DNA from: Acetobacter oryzoeni
Lineage (GTDB): Bacteria; Pseudomonadota; Alphaproteobacteria; Acetobacterales; Acetobacteraceae
Assembly (NCBI RefSeq): GCF_004014775.2
Contig: NZ_CP042808.1
Location: 2,657,501-2,721,500, forward strand
DNA length: 64,000 nucleotides
Reading direction: 5' to 3'
Position numbers and translations under genes: made by a program. How positions within the stretch are numbered: the first letter of the stretch is position 1; the number at the start of each line of letters is the position of its first letter. Shown piece after piece: positions 36,637-45,457 of the stretch. The notes beneath the pieces are model-generated. The model was not told the origin of the DNA. It searched no databases and worked only from the letters and a program-made list of their open reading frames with translations.

Positions 36637-37800
36637 TTACGTTACACTGCGCACCCGCAAGACAGCCTGCGCCAAATTGTCTGCCGCGCGTTCTGCTTCG
36701 GCGGCTGAGGTAAAACGTCCGGGAGACAGACGCAAGCTTCTTCCCGCTTCTTCTCTATTCAATCCCATTGCTTCCAGCACATAAGATGGGGCCAGTTCTG
36801 CCGAAGAACAGGCCGAACCCAAAGAAACAGCCAGATCAGGCATAACCGCCACAACATCCAGCGCAGGAACCTCTGCGGGCAAACGCAGATTAAAAATACC
36901 CGGCAAACGTGGGGCTGATGCTGCATTAACCTCACACCCCGGCAATACGGCATCCAGCTTATTTAGAAAAACGCGCTGTAACATGGATAAATGCTCAAAG
37001 CCGGTATCCAGCTCCTGCTTTGCAATCTGGCAGGCTTCGCCAAACGCAGCCACCAGAAAACCGGGGACAGTGCCAGAACGCACACCACGTTCCTGCCCTC
37101 CGCCAGAAAACAGCGCTGCCAAACGCACCCGTGGCCGACGCCGCACAAACAATGCCCCAGCACCTTTGGGGCCATACAGCTTGTGGCTGGAAACAGAAGC
37201 CAGAGCCAAACCCCAAGCGTGCACATCTACAGGAATTTTTCCCGCGGCTTGTGCCAGATCAGAATGCAGTAAAGCGCCTGCCTCATTCACCAAACGGCCC
37301 AGAACAGACATATCTTGCAGCACGCCTGTTTCATTATTAGCGGCCATAATGGAAACAAGGGCTGTGGGCACTTTTAACGCCTCTTGCAACACAGATGGAT
37401 CAAGCAGGCCGTTAGTATCCACTGGTAGCACAACAGGTTCAAACCCTTCCTGCGCCAGATCCCGCACGCTTTCCAGAACACATTTGTGCTCTGTTGCTAC
37501 AGTTATAATGCGTTTACGCGGGCTACCCTGTCCGGCCAAGTGGCGCGCAGCCCCTTTAATGGCCAGATTATTGGCTTCTGTAGCGCCCGATGTAAAAATG
37601 ATTTCCTTGGCATCTGCCGCTATCAAGCTGGCAACCTGATGACGTGCATGGGCCACCCTGTCTGCCGCGCGCATTCCGGCTTCATGCGTTGTGCTATGGG
37701 GGTTACCATTTTCATGGTCCAGAACGTCCAGCAATACTGCACGTACACGCGGATCACACGGTGTGGTGGCTGCATGATCAAAATAAATGGATGAAGCCAT
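36637..37800 (-). CDS. Cysteine desulfurase (NifS/IscS type), copy 1
   Basis: PLP enzyme that releases sulfur from cysteine as a protein persulfide for Fe-S clusters and tRNA thiolation. It has 387 residues from ATG 37800, as frames beyond that run into the upstream gene. PLP contacts are His105, Asp181 and Gln184, with the Schiff-base Lys207 in [12 protein letters not shown]. The loop cysteine is Cys331 in [21 protein letters not shown]. It is 8 bases after copy 2 and upstream of fdx and mnmA. Scaffold genes (iscU or sufBCD) are not visible in the window. Confidence 0.94.
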   Translation of the reverse strand: MASSIYFDHAATTPCDPRVRAVLLDVLDHENGNPHSTTHEAGMRAADRVAHARHQVASLIAADAKEIIFTSGATEANNLAIKGAARHLAGQGSPRKRIITVATEHKCVLESVRDLAQEGFEPVVLPVDTNGLLDPSVLQEALKVPTALVSIMAANNETGVLQDMSVLGRLVNEAGALLHSDLAQAAGKIPVDVHAWGLALASVSSHKLYGPKGAGALFVRRRPRVRLAALFSGGGQERGVRSGTVPGFLVAAFGEACQIAKQELDTGFEHLSMLQRVFLNKLDAVLPGCEVNAASAPRLPGIFNLRLPAEVPALDVVAVMPDLAVSLGSACSSAELAPSYVLEAMGLNREEAGRSLRLSPGRFTSAAEAERAADNLAQAVLRVRSVT

Positions 37801-37808
37801 GCCCGAAA

Positions 37809-38966
37809 TTACACCACAGAATCCACAAGCCCAATAGATGCCGAGCTTTGTGCCATACGAGTGTAAGACTCGATAAAGCGGGCAACATCCTGCTCTGTCA
37901 CATTCCACGGCAAGGAAACACGTAAAGCTTGCCCGGCCAGATCTCCTGCCCCCATGGCTTCCAACACGTGTGAAAACGCCACTTTACCGGAAGAACAGGC
38001 AGAACCGGCCGAAACACAAATACCGTCCAGATCCAGCCGCATGAGTTGCGCCTGTGCGCGCTTGCCCGGCAATGCCAGAGAGGTGGTATTACTCAACCGT
38101 GGCACGTCTGCCCCAAACACTTTTGCACCTGCAGCCACTGCCGCCTGTTCAACACTATTCCGCAACGGGGCCAGATCTCGTGGCTGTTCCAATGCAGCTC
38201 CCAAGGCTGCAGCCAGTCCTGCAATGGCAGGCAGCGGCGGTGTTCCGCCACGGCGGCCCTGCTCCTGCCCTCCGCCCTCAAATAGCGGCAACACACGCGC
38301 AGGTGCCGGACCACGCAGTAACAAAGCCCCTGCCCCTTTTGGCCCACCCATTTTGTGGCCTGAACATGCAAGACTATCGATTCCGCTGTTTTCAACAGAA
38401 AGTGGCAAACGTCCGGCAGCCTGCACGGCATCAACATGCAAATGCGCGCCATACTTCCGGCACAGCAAAACCACATCATCAATCGGGTGCAGGACACCTG
38501 TTTCATTATTGGCCAGCATCAAACACACAAAGGCGGGTGTTTTGTCCTGTGCCAGCACCTGTTCCAGCTTATCCAACTGCACCTGACCGTTGGTATCTAC
38601 ATCCAACCACGCCACTTGTGCATCTTCTGGCGCACCTTTGCGTACAGCATCGTGCTCTGTACGGCCGATCAGGAATCGGCGTCCTTGGCCGAGTCCCCTC
38701 ATGGCCAGCACGTTAGCTTCTGTGCCGCCTGATGTAAAAATACAGTTTAGCGGCGCTACATCCAGATAACGTGCAACCGTATTACGGGCTTGCTCCAATA
38801 AAGCGCGGGCTTTGCGGCCTGCGCGATGCACGGAAGATGGATTTCCTGTTAAATCAGCAGTTTCCAGCAACGCATCCCGCGCTTGGGGGCGCAAGGGCTC
38901 TGTTGCATTGGCGTCCAGATAGACCACATCTGAACCACTGCTGTTTCTTTCTGTTCTGCTTGTCAT
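37809..38966 (-). CDS. Cysteine desulfurase (NifS/IscS type), copy 2
   Basis: Second PLP cysteine desulfurase, 385 residues from ATG 38966 (GTG 38993 also possible). It begins VVYLDANATEPLRPQA, where copy 1 has [10 protein letters not shown]. His105, Asp179, Gln182 and Lys205 (SGHKMGGPKGAG) bind PLP, and Cys324 lies in SAGSACSSGKVAFSHVLEAMG. Copies 1 and 2 differ along their whole length, so this is an old duplication. It is first in the run copy 2, copy 1, fdx, mnmA. Which copy feeds MnmA or clusters is unknown. Confidence 0.93.
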   Translation of the reverse strand: MTSRTERNSSGSDVVYLDANATEPLRPQARDALLETADLTGNPSSVHRAGRKARALLEQARNTVARYLDVAPLNCIFTSGGTEANVLAMRGLGQGRRFLIGRTEHDAVRKGAPEDAQVAWLDVDTNGQVQLDKLEQVLAQDKTPAFVCLMLANNETGVLHPIDDVVLLCRKYGAHLHVDAVQAAGRLPLSVENSGIDSLACSGHKMGGPKGAGALLLRGPAPARVLPLFEGGGQEQGRRGGTPPLPAIAGLAAALGAALEQPRDLAPLRNSVEQAAVAAGAKVFGADVPRLSNTTSLALPGKRAQAQLMRLDLDGICVSAGSACSSGKVAFSHVLEAMGAGDLAGQALRVSLPWNVTEQDVARFIESYTRMAQSSASIGLVDSVV

Positions 38967-39261
38967 GATGCCCCGAATCAGATCGCCTGCCACACAGACA
39001 TGCCATACCCAAAAGGGCTAAAAACAGCCATTATAACGATTTATGTGGAAATCTTGGCACCACAGCCGCTATAGAAAGCCGCATGGTCAACACCACGAGG
39101 TGCAGCATGCCCCATCACGCTGGGAGAAAAGACTTCCCCCACGCATTACGATCTCCACGGAATCTTGGTGCATGATTATGCCTGTGTCTTCTCTCAGGTC
39201 AACGGCAGAAAACATCTTCTGCTATTTTCTCTACACATCAGAGACACCATATACCTGAAAG

Positions 39262-39304
39262 ACCTTTCTTTTCCGTTTTCTCCCCACAAACGGAAAAGAA
39301 AGGT
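39262..39304. repeat. 17-bp perfect inverted repeat
   Basis: Arms at 39262-39278 (ACCTTTCTTTTCCGTTT) and 39288-39304 are exact reverse complements, separated by a 9-base loop (39279-39287). There is no T-run on either side, so it does not look like an ordinary terminator. Confidence 0.8.
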
Positions 39305-39393
39305 GTGTTGAACATTTAACTGCGCGGCCTCTGCCCCGCATGGCCTGATTAGGAACGTGGCATCGTTTTTAACCAGACCTGTTTACAGAACCC

Positions 39394-39421
39394 GGAAACG
39401 TCATGCCCACGGACGTTTTCC
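39394..39421 (+). promoter_or_regulatory. Hairpin in the hydrolase leader
   Basis: GGAAACGTC at 39394-39402 pairs with GACGTTTTCC at 39412-39421 with one bulged T. It ends 19 bases before ATG 39441 and could affect translation. Confidence 0.4.
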
Positions 39422-39440
39422 ATGATCAAGCGGAACCCGA

Positions 39441-40106
39441 ATGCCAGAGGTTATGTTTGCCGGCCCTGATGGTCGTCTTGAAGGGCGCTATCACCATTCA
39501 AACGAGCCCAACGCCCCGCTTGCCCTCGTGCTGCACCCTCACCCGCTGCACGGCGGCACCATGAACAACCGCATTACCTATGCGCTGTATCGCACGTTCG
39601 AAAAGATGGGCTTTTCCGTCATGCGTTACAATTCGCGCGGGGTTGGCCGTTCTCAGGGACGGTTTGATGGCGGTATTGGCGAAATTTCAGATGCTGCCGC
39701 AGCGCTAGACTGGATGCAGATGGTTAACCCCAATGCCAGCGGGCTGTGGATTGCCGGTTATTCTTTTGGTGCTTTTGTTGGCATGCAGTTGCTGATGCGC
39801 CGCCCGGAAATTACCGGCTGGATTAGCATTGCACCACCTGCCGCGCATTATGATTTCGGCTTTCTGGCACCTTGCCCCTGCGGCGGCCTGATGATTGCCG
39901 GCGGCAAGGATGACATGGCCCCAGAGCCTGCCATTCATAAACTGGTGGATAAGCTGAACACCCAAAAAGGTGTGACGGTTGATTACCGGGTTTTCCCCGA
40001 AGCAGATCATATCTTTGCCAAACAGGTAGATAAGATCACCAACGCGGTGGAAGACCACGTAACCAAGGCCATGGCGCATCACAATATGCCTTTGGCGGCA
40101 GACTAA
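39441..40106 (+). CDS. Alpha/beta hydrolase family protein
   Basis: Serine hydrolase-fold protein of 221 residues. HPHPLHGGTMNN gives the oxyanion region, GYSFGAF (Ser108) the nucleophile elbow, with the acid in GGKDDMAP and the His in ADHIF near residue 189. It belongs to the short HPHPxxGG group found widely in proteobacteria, with no proven substrate. It is divergent from the cysteine desulfurases; similar genes sit near Fe-S operons in some alphaproteobacteria as far as I recall, but no link has been established. Confidence 0.88.
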   Translation: MPEVMFAGPDGRLEGRYHHSNEPNAPLALVLHPHPLHGGTMNNRITYALYRTFEKMGFSVMRYNSRGVGRSQGRFDGGIGEISDAAAALDWMQMVNPNASGLWIAGYSFGAFVGMQLLMRRPEITGWISIAPPAAHYDFGFLAPCPCGGLMIAGGKDDMAPEPAIHKLVDKLNTQKGVTVDYRVFPEADHIFAKQVDKITNAVEDHVTKAMAHHNMPLAAD

Positions 40107-40118
40107 AAAGCCGCTTTA

Positions 40119-40152
40119 CTGCTGCCAGCCGCTTCTTATGGGCTGGCAGCAG
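40119..40152. terminator. Bidirectional hairpin between the hydrolase gene and trmJ
   Basis: CTGCTGCCAGCC at 40119-40130 pairs perfectly with GGCTGGCAGCAG at 40141-40152. It separates convergent genes ending at 40106 and 40175. The T-run is weak on both strands. Confidence 0.7.
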
Positions 40153-40174
40153 ATATATTTCCCTTAAAAACTTA

Positions 40175-40945
40175 TCAGTCTTTCCGGCGTGGATGCGCCA
40201 GTTCTCGTACAACGCCATGTAGCGTGCGCAGTTCCTGCTCTGTTACTTCACCACGTGTAAAAAAGTGGCGGAGGTTACGCACCATACCGGGGCGCTTCTG
40301 CTCATTCCGCAGAAAACCGCAATCATCCAGCTCACGCTCCAGATGTTGCAGAAAGTTCTCCAGCTCCCCTTTGGTCGCCACATGGGTCTCATTCGTCATG
40401 AGTTCACGCGGGGGAGTCTGATCCTCAGCCATCCACCATTCATACGCCATGATCATGACGGCCTGCGCCAGATTAAGCGACATGAAAGCCGGGTTGAGCG
40501 GATAGCGAATAAGCGCATCAGCCCGCGCCATATCCTCATTATCAAGTCCAGCACGTTCGGGGCCAAACATCAGGCCCACTTTTAGCCCGCGGCCTGTTGC
40601 CGCGCGCAATTCCGCCGCACCACCTCGGGCCGTTAATACAGGCTTGATGATATGCCGCGGGCGTGGGCATGTTGCATACACATGGTGCAAGTCTGCCACA
40701 GCATCATCTACACTCTCATGCACTGTTGCAGCTTCCAGAATCCGGTCTGCCCCGGAAGAAGCACGCCATGCGCGTTCTTGCGGCCATCCATCCCGCGGGC
40801 TGACAAGCCGCAAATGAAAAAGGCCGCCATTGGCCATGGCGCGCGCTGTAGTGCCAATATTTTCCGCCATTTGCGGGCGCACCAGAATAACAACAGGCGT
40901 ATTGCCTATTGGCTCCAGAGGGGCGCCCCCATCCCGACCGGTCAT
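40175..40945 (-). CDS. trmJ: tRNA/rRNA methyltransferase TrmJ (SPOUT family)
   Basis: SAM-dependent 2'-O-methyltransferase of the TrmH/TrmJ family, 256 residues, which in other bacteria methylates nucleotide 32 of tRNAs. The N-terminal VVILVRPQMAENIGTTARAMANGG and the knotted C-terminal half with GLMFGPERAGLDNEDMARAD and NLAQAVMIMAYEW are family-specific. It overlaps the cysS stop by ATGA, so translation is coupled to cysS. Confidence 0.92.
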   Translation of the reverse strand: MTGRDGGAPLEPIGNTPVVILVRPQMAENIGTTARAMANGGLFHLRLVSPRDGWPQERAWRASSGADRILEAATVHESVDDAVADLHHVYATCPRPRHIIKPVLTARGGAAELRAATGRGLKVGLMFGPERAGLDNEDMARADALIRYPLNPAFMSLNLAQAVMIMAYEWWMAEDQTPPRELMTNETHVATKGELENFLQHLERELDDCGFLRNEQKRPGMVRNLRHFFTRGEVTEQELRTLHGVVRELAHPRRKD

Positions 40946-42312
40946 GCCCGCCTCCAGCTTGTGCCGTCTTTAGTATCTTCCAGCACAATGCCCTGAGCCT
41001 GAAGCTGATCACGCAGTGCGTCTGCCTTTGCAAAATCCCGCGCTTTGCGGGCCGCCAGACGTTCGTTAATCAAAGCTTCAATTGCCGCATCTTCATCAGA
41101 GGCATCGCCTTTGAACCACTGTTCGGGGTCACTCTGCAAAAGCCCCAGCATGCCTGCACCCGCTTTAAGGGCACCTGCGGCCTGTCTGTCTCCGGCCAGA
41201 GCCTGCGCTGCAAGAGCGTGCAGTTCTGCAATGGCTTTAGGTGTATTCAGATCATCCGCCAGAGCTTGCATCACGCCCTCCGGCACATCTGTTTCTGGCA
41301 CAGGCCCAGCAGCAAGGGCACGGTAGAACCGATCCAGCGTTTTACGCGCTTCCTGCAAACCGGCCTGCGTATAATTCAGGGTGGAGCGATAATGTGCCCC
41401 CAACAGCAACAGCCGCAGAGCTTCTGCCGGAGCCTGTGCCAGCACATCCCTAATGGTGAGGAAGTTGCCCAAAGACTTGGACATTTTCTCACCCTCAACC
41501 AGCAGCATGGCATTATGCACCCAGTAATTGGCAAACTTGCCATGAGGGAAGCAGCACAGGCTCTGGGCACGTTCGTTTTCATGATGCGGGAACAGAAGGT
41601 CTGATCCACCACCATGAATATCAAAGCTATCTCCCAGGTAACGATGAGACATGGCAGAACATTCAATATGCCAGCCTGGTCGGCCACGGCCCCAAGGACT
41701 ATCCCACCCTGGCTGGTCTGCGTCCGATGGTTTCCACAGCACAAAATCACCCGGCGCTTTTTTGTAGGGGGCAACCTCTACACGAGCCCCAGCTTCCAGC
41801 TCTTCTGGGTTGCGGCCAGAAAGTGCGCCATAGGACGGGAACGAACCGACCGAAAACAGCACATGTCCTTCGGCCTCATACGCGTGGCCGTTTTCAATCA
41901 GCCGCGCAATCATGGCCTGCATTTCACCAATATTATGCGTGGCCCGTGGCTCTATATCCGGCGGCAGCACATTCATGGATGCCAGATCTTGATGGAACTC
42001 TTCCGTGGTACGCTGGGTTAGAGAGCCAATATCCTCTCCATTCGCTCGGGCTCGTGCGGTAATCTTGTCATCAACATCTGTGATGTTCCGCACAAATGTC
42101 ACGCGCGGATAAACATGCCGCAGCAGGCGCACCAGCACATCTGCCGTGAGCATGGCCCGCAAATTGCCAATATGGGCCAAGTCATACACTGTTGGTCCAC
42201 AGTAATAGACTTTTACATGTGCCGGATCGATAGGCGTAAACGGCACCGTGGCACGACTTTGGCTATCGTGCAGGGATAGAACTGGGTGAGGAGGAAGATG
42301 AGAGTGCGGCAT
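40942..42312 (-). CDS. cysS: Cysteinyl-tRNA synthetase
   Basis: Charges tRNA-Cys. It has 456 residues from ATG 42312; the open frame extends to 42381 (479 residues). The zinc-site Cys38 in VYYCGPTVYDLAHIGN, the HIGH-type motif HIGN (47-50) and KMSKS (about 275-279) are intact. IRNITDVDDKI-like and HIECSAMS segments are typical. It is coupled to trmJ by an ATGA overlap, an RNA-maturation pairing. Confidence 0.96.
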   Translation of the reverse strand: MPHSHLPPHPVLSLHDSQSRATVPFTPIDPAHVKVYYCGPTVYDLAHIGNLRAMLTADVLVRLLRHVYPRVTFVRNITDVDDKITARARANGEDIGSLTQRTTEEFHQDLASMNVLPPDIEPRATHNIGEMQAMIARLIENGHAYEAEGHVLFSVGSFPSYGALSGRNPEELEAGARVEVAPYKKAPGDFVLWKPSDADQPGWDSPWGRGRPGWHIECSAMSHRYLGDSFDIHGGGSDLLFPHHENERAQSLCCFPHGKFANYWVHNAMLLVEGEKMSKSLGNFLTIRDVLAQAPAEALRLLLLGAHYRSTLNYTQAGLQEARKTLDRFYRALAAGPVPETDVPEGVMQALADDLNTPKAIAELHALAAQALAGDRQAAGALKAGAGMLGLLQSDPEQWFKGDASDEDAAIEALINERLAARKARDFAKADALRDQLQAQGIVLEDTKDGTSWRRA

Positions 42313-42447
42313 GCAGCCTAGATGCGCCAGCAGCGGTTTGGATGCAATATCCTGCGCCCCCAAAAAACCTTTCATCAACACAAAAACAGGTCTTGACGAG
42401 TGGGGGTGGTTTCAGCTTAATTCTGCCCCTGCGAAATACGCATCAGT

Positions 42448-42522
42448 GCCCTTATAGCTCAGTGGTAGAGCAACCGCCTTGTAAGCGGTAGGTCGTGGGT
42501 TCAAATCCTACTGGGGGCACCA
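42448..42522 (+). tRNA. tRNA-Thr (anticodon TGT)
   Basis: A 75-base cloverleaf. The acceptor stem GCCCTTA pairs with TGGGGGC (two G-T pairs), and the D-arm contains AGCTCAGTGGTAGAGC. The anticodon stem ACCGC/GCGGT encloses CTTGTAA with anticodon TGT at 42480-42482. The T-arm has GTTCAAATCC. CCA is encoded at 42520-42522, then CTTTTTCTT follows, a possible terminator tract. It is the second threonine tRNA in the window. Confidence 0.96.
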
Positions 42523-42568
42523 CTTTTTCTTACTGAAAAATTTGGCGGTAAATAGCAGGTAAGCGGTT

Positions 42569-43906
42569 TTACGCGGCCACCCATCCATCCTGCTTGAGCG
42601 CAACACCAGCCAGATACAAGCTGCCACAAATCAGCACTCTTGCACGCGGTTGTGGATTTTGGACTACCAATGCATCAAGCGCATCAACCAGCGTTGGCCC
42701 TACCTGAGCCTTTCCACCAGAAGCCTCCACAATAGCTTCTACCGGCAATGCCAAATGCTGCTGAGGCTCACAAATAGCCCAAACGCTAGACGCAAACGGC
42801 AGCACCGGGTTTAAAAAACCCGTGGCATCCTTGGTCTGCTTCATTCCCACCAGCACGTGCAGGGGCTGATCTTTCCAATGCGCCAGTTCCTGCGCCAGAG
42901 CATTGCCAGCACCGGGGTTATGGCCACCATCCAGCCAGAGCTCCCACCCCTCAGGCAGATGAGAGGCCAACTTGCCGTGAAGTTGCTGCATACGTGCAGG
43001 CCAGTTCACGCGGCTAATGCCCTGCCATGCCTGTTCTGGCACATACAGGCCGGAAACACGCAATGCTTCTACAGCAAGGCCTACATTTTCAACCTGCCAC
43101 GGCCCCACCAATGCGGGCTGCGGCAATGTGAGTTCCCCGGCCTTATCTGTAAACGTCAGTTCAGCCGTGCTCGACTCCGCACCATTCTGCGGAGAAATCG
43201 ACCATTCAACCCCACGCCGATAAAGCGGTGCACCCACCTTATCTGCCTGCGCTTGCAAAACCTTCATAACCGCTTCTGGCTGATTGCCTGTTATGGCAGG
43301 CACGCCCGGCTTGAAAATACCGGCTTTTTCTGCGGCAATAGCTTCCAGCGTGTCACCCAGAAACGCCTCGTGATCACGCGAGACTGAGGTGACAATACAC
43401 GCAGCAGGTTTACGCAGCACATTGGTGGCATCGCACCGGCCACCCAGCCCTACTTCAATAATCGCCAAGTCAGCCGGATGACGGGAAAAAAGCAGAAAGC
43501 CAGCGGCTGTCAGAACTTCAAATACGGTAATGGGCGCGCCGTCATTCACCCGCTCAATTTCTTCCAGCGTGGCAACCAGTTCCGATTCGCTCACCAATTT
43601 ACCGGCGATACGGAATCGCTCCGTCACATCCACCAGATGTGGGGATGTCATCACATGCACACGCCAGCCTGCGGCCTCACCAATAGCACGCAGAGTGGCG
43701 CACGTGCTGCCCTTCCCGTTTGTGCCAGCAACATGGATAACTGGGGGCAGCTTTTCTTCCGGGTGCCCCAACTTTGCCAGCAGTGCTTCCAACCGCCCCA
43801 AGGAAAGATCAATAAGTGCCGGATACAGGTTATTCAGCCGTTCCAACACCGCGCCTGTCCGGCCCGTGAATTCTGCTGTGGGGCTGGAAGCTGCTGCTTT
43901 TGTCAT
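42569..43906 (-). CDS. folC: Folylpolyglutamate/dihydrofolate synthase
   Basis: Adds glutamate to dihydropteroate and folates; Mur-ligase fold. It is 445 residues. The P-loop HVAGTNGKGST (Gly61-Thr68) binds ATP, TSPHLVDVTERFRI is the folate/Mg site, and IIEVGLGGRCDATNV and SRDHEAFLGDT are conserved. It is 7 bases after accD on the same strand, an arrangement found in many bacteria (accD-folC). Confidence 0.96.
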   Translation of the reverse strand: MTKAAASSPTAEFTGRTGAVLERLNNLYPALIDLSLGRLEALLAKLGHPEEKLPPVIHVAGTNGKGSTCATLRAIGEAAGWRVHVMTSPHLVDVTERFRIAGKLVSESELVATLEEIERVNDGAPITVFEVLTAAGFLLFSRHPADLAIIEVGLGGRCDATNVLRKPAACIVTSVSRDHEAFLGDTLEAIAAEKAGIFKPGVPAITGNQPEAVMKVLQAQADKVGAPLYRRGVEWSISPQNGAESSTAELTFTDKAGELTLPQPALVGPWQVENVGLAVEALRVSGLYVPEQAWQGISRVNWPARMQQLHGKLASHLPEGWELWLDGGHNPGAGNALAQELAHWKDQPLHVLVGMKQTKDATGFLNPVLPFASSVWAICEPQQHLALPVEAIVEASGGKAQVGPTLVDALDALVVQNPQPRARVLICGSLYLAGVALKQDGWVAA

Positions 43907-43913
43907 GAAAGGA

Positions 43914-44819
43914 TTACTCTGCGGCGGCGGGAGCAGGTGCCTGCGGGCGCGGCGGCGGTGCTTTTACATCTGCTGGTGCGTGCATCAGCAGCCCGATCAC
44001 ACGGGCCAATGTTGCGGGCACATCCTTACGCTGCACCACCATATCCAGCATGCCGTGATCCAGCAGATATTCGGACCGCTGGAAGCCTTCTGGCAACTTT
44101 TCACGCACCGTATCCTGAATAACACGCGGCCCAGCAAAACCGATCAGCGCATTGGGTTCGGCCATCTGCACATCACCCAACATGGCAAAGGAGGCCGTAA
44201 CGCCACCTGTGGTTGGGTTGGTAAGCACCACAATATAAGGCAGCCCGGCTTCTTTAAGCATTTCAACCGCTACAGTGGTACGAGGCATCTGCATCAGGCT
44301 GATAACGCCTTCCTGCATACGTGCGCCGCCAGAAGCGGTGAAGATAACCAGAGGAGCCTTTTGAAGAATGGCCAAACGCGCTGCGGCCACAAAGCGCTCA
44401 CCAAACGCAGCCCCCATGGTGCCTGCCATGAATTCAAACGCCATGACGCCAACAACAGCCTGATGGCCGCCAATGGTGCCGTGGGCCACAATCAGCGATT
44501 CGTCTAGATGGCTTTTTGCGCGCGCATCCTTAAGGCGATCTGTATATTTTTTCTGATCGCGGAACCCTAGCGGATCAACCGGAGCAGAAGGCAGCTCAAT
44601 ACGGGTGAAATCCCCGTTATCAAACGTCCATTTCAGACGGTCCATAACCGGTGCACGCATGTGGTGCCCACAATGGGGGCACACATTCAATGCCTTGTGC
44701 AGCTCTTTGGTCAGAATCATCTGGCTGCATGAGTCACAGGTCGTCCACAGATTATCCGGCACATCCCGACGCAGCAGGCCGCGAATTTTGGGACGAACAT
44801 ATTCGGTGATCCAGCTCAT
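43914..44819 (-). CDS. accD: Acetyl-CoA carboxylase carboxyltransferase subunit beta
   Basis: Transfers CO2 from carboxybiotin to acetyl-CoA with AccA, the first committed step of fatty acid synthesis. It has 301 residues from ATG 44819, with AGGG 7 bases upstream. A four-Cys zinc ribbon (Cys28, 31, 47, 50) opens the protein, then the crotonase-like domain with GGHQAVVGVMAFEFMAGTMG and SGGARMQEG. The C-terminus is Ala/Pro-rich. accD, folC operon. Confidence 0.96.
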   Translation of the reverse strand: MSWITEYVRPKIRGLLRRDVPDNLWTTCDSCSQMILTKELHKALNVCPHCGHHMRAPVMDRLKWTFDNGDFTRIELPSAPVDPLGFRDQKKYTDRLKDARAKSHLDESLIVAHGTIGGHQAVVGVMAFEFMAGTMGAAFGERFVAAARLAILQKAPLVIFTASGGARMQEGVISLMQMPRTTVAVEMLKEAGLPYIVVLTNPTTGGVTASFAMLGDVQMAEPNALIGFAGPRVIQDTVREKLPEGFQRSEYLLDHGMLDMVVQRKDVPATLARVIGLLMHAPADVKAPPPRPQAPAPAAAE

Positions 44820-44947
44820 TTTGAACCCTGTGACTGCACAATACAAATTGCAGGGACAAATATATGGCCCAGCACGCGTTGCATTACGCTGGCTGAACCT
44901 ATCTGCCAAGTTTTATGAGAACCTACAGGCCAGATGCCCCTACGGAA

Positions 44948-44988
44948 AACAAGCCTGAAGCTTGCAGTTTACCCTTAAACTTCAGGCT
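44948..44988 (-). terminator. Terminator after trxA
   Basis: AGCCTGAAG at 44952-44960 pairs with CTTCAGGCT at 44980-44988, with an inner AGTTTA/TAAACT pairing. On the minus strand it is followed by TTGTTTTCC. Confidence 0.65.
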
Positions 44989-45003
44989 ACATTGAAGCTC
45001 TGA

Positions 45004-45330
45004 TTACAGAGCGCCTTCAACCCATGCCTTCAACTGGCTTTTGGGCAGGGCACCCACTTTTTTATCTACAACCTTACCATCGCGCACCAGCATAAGCGTA
45101 GGAATGCTGCGCACCTGATACGCATTTGGTGTTTCTGGGTTATCATCAATATTCACTTTGGCAACGGTTACCTTACCGGCAAATTCCTTGCCAATTTCTT
45201 CCAGCGCTGGGCCAATCATCTTGCAAGGGCCGCACCATTCTGCCCAGAAATCTACCAGCACAAGGCCAGACGCCTTGAGAACATCTTTATCAAAGCTGGA
45301 ATCGCTGACAGCAAGCGTGTGTTCACTCAT
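45004..45330 (-). CDS. trxA: Thioredoxin
   Basis: Cytoplasmic dithiol reductant, 108 residues from ATG 45330 with AAGGA 9 bases upstream. The redox motif is WCGPC (Cys33, Cys36), and DFWAEWCGPCKMIGP and cis-Pro in SIPTLML are canonical. It lies 127 bases after addA in the same direction, a neighbour pairing known from other alphaproteobacteria. Confidence 0.97.
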   Translation of the reverse strand: MSEHTLAVSDSSFDKDVLKASGLVLVDFWAEWCGPCKMIGPALEEIGKEFAGKVTVAKVNIDDNPETPNAYQVRSIPTLMLVRDGKVVDKKVGALPKSQLKAWVEGAL

Positions 45331-45457
45331 TTTCTGGTTCCTTAAACTCTCCGGCACGCGCCTGCATGCCGTGAACTGCCTTTACCAATACAGGGTAACA
45401 AGCTGAAACGGCTTTCTACCCAACTCTTCCTAACACTTAAGGTTGCGCTTGCTGCGG

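Larger units (their letters stand above)
38994..39440. other. Intergenic region with two hairpins
   Basis: A 447-base gap between the divergent cysteine desulfurase and hydrolase genes. No convincing coding frame was seen. It holds a 17-bp perfect inverted repeat (39262-39304) and a smaller hairpin just before the hydrolase gene (39394-39421). Both genes must have promoters here. Confidence 0.6.

Noticed and set aside
39043..39258. 71-residue open frame in the desulfurase-hydrolase gap
   Set aside because: No ribosome-binding site, biased composition and no recognisable motif; probably non-coding promoter DNA.
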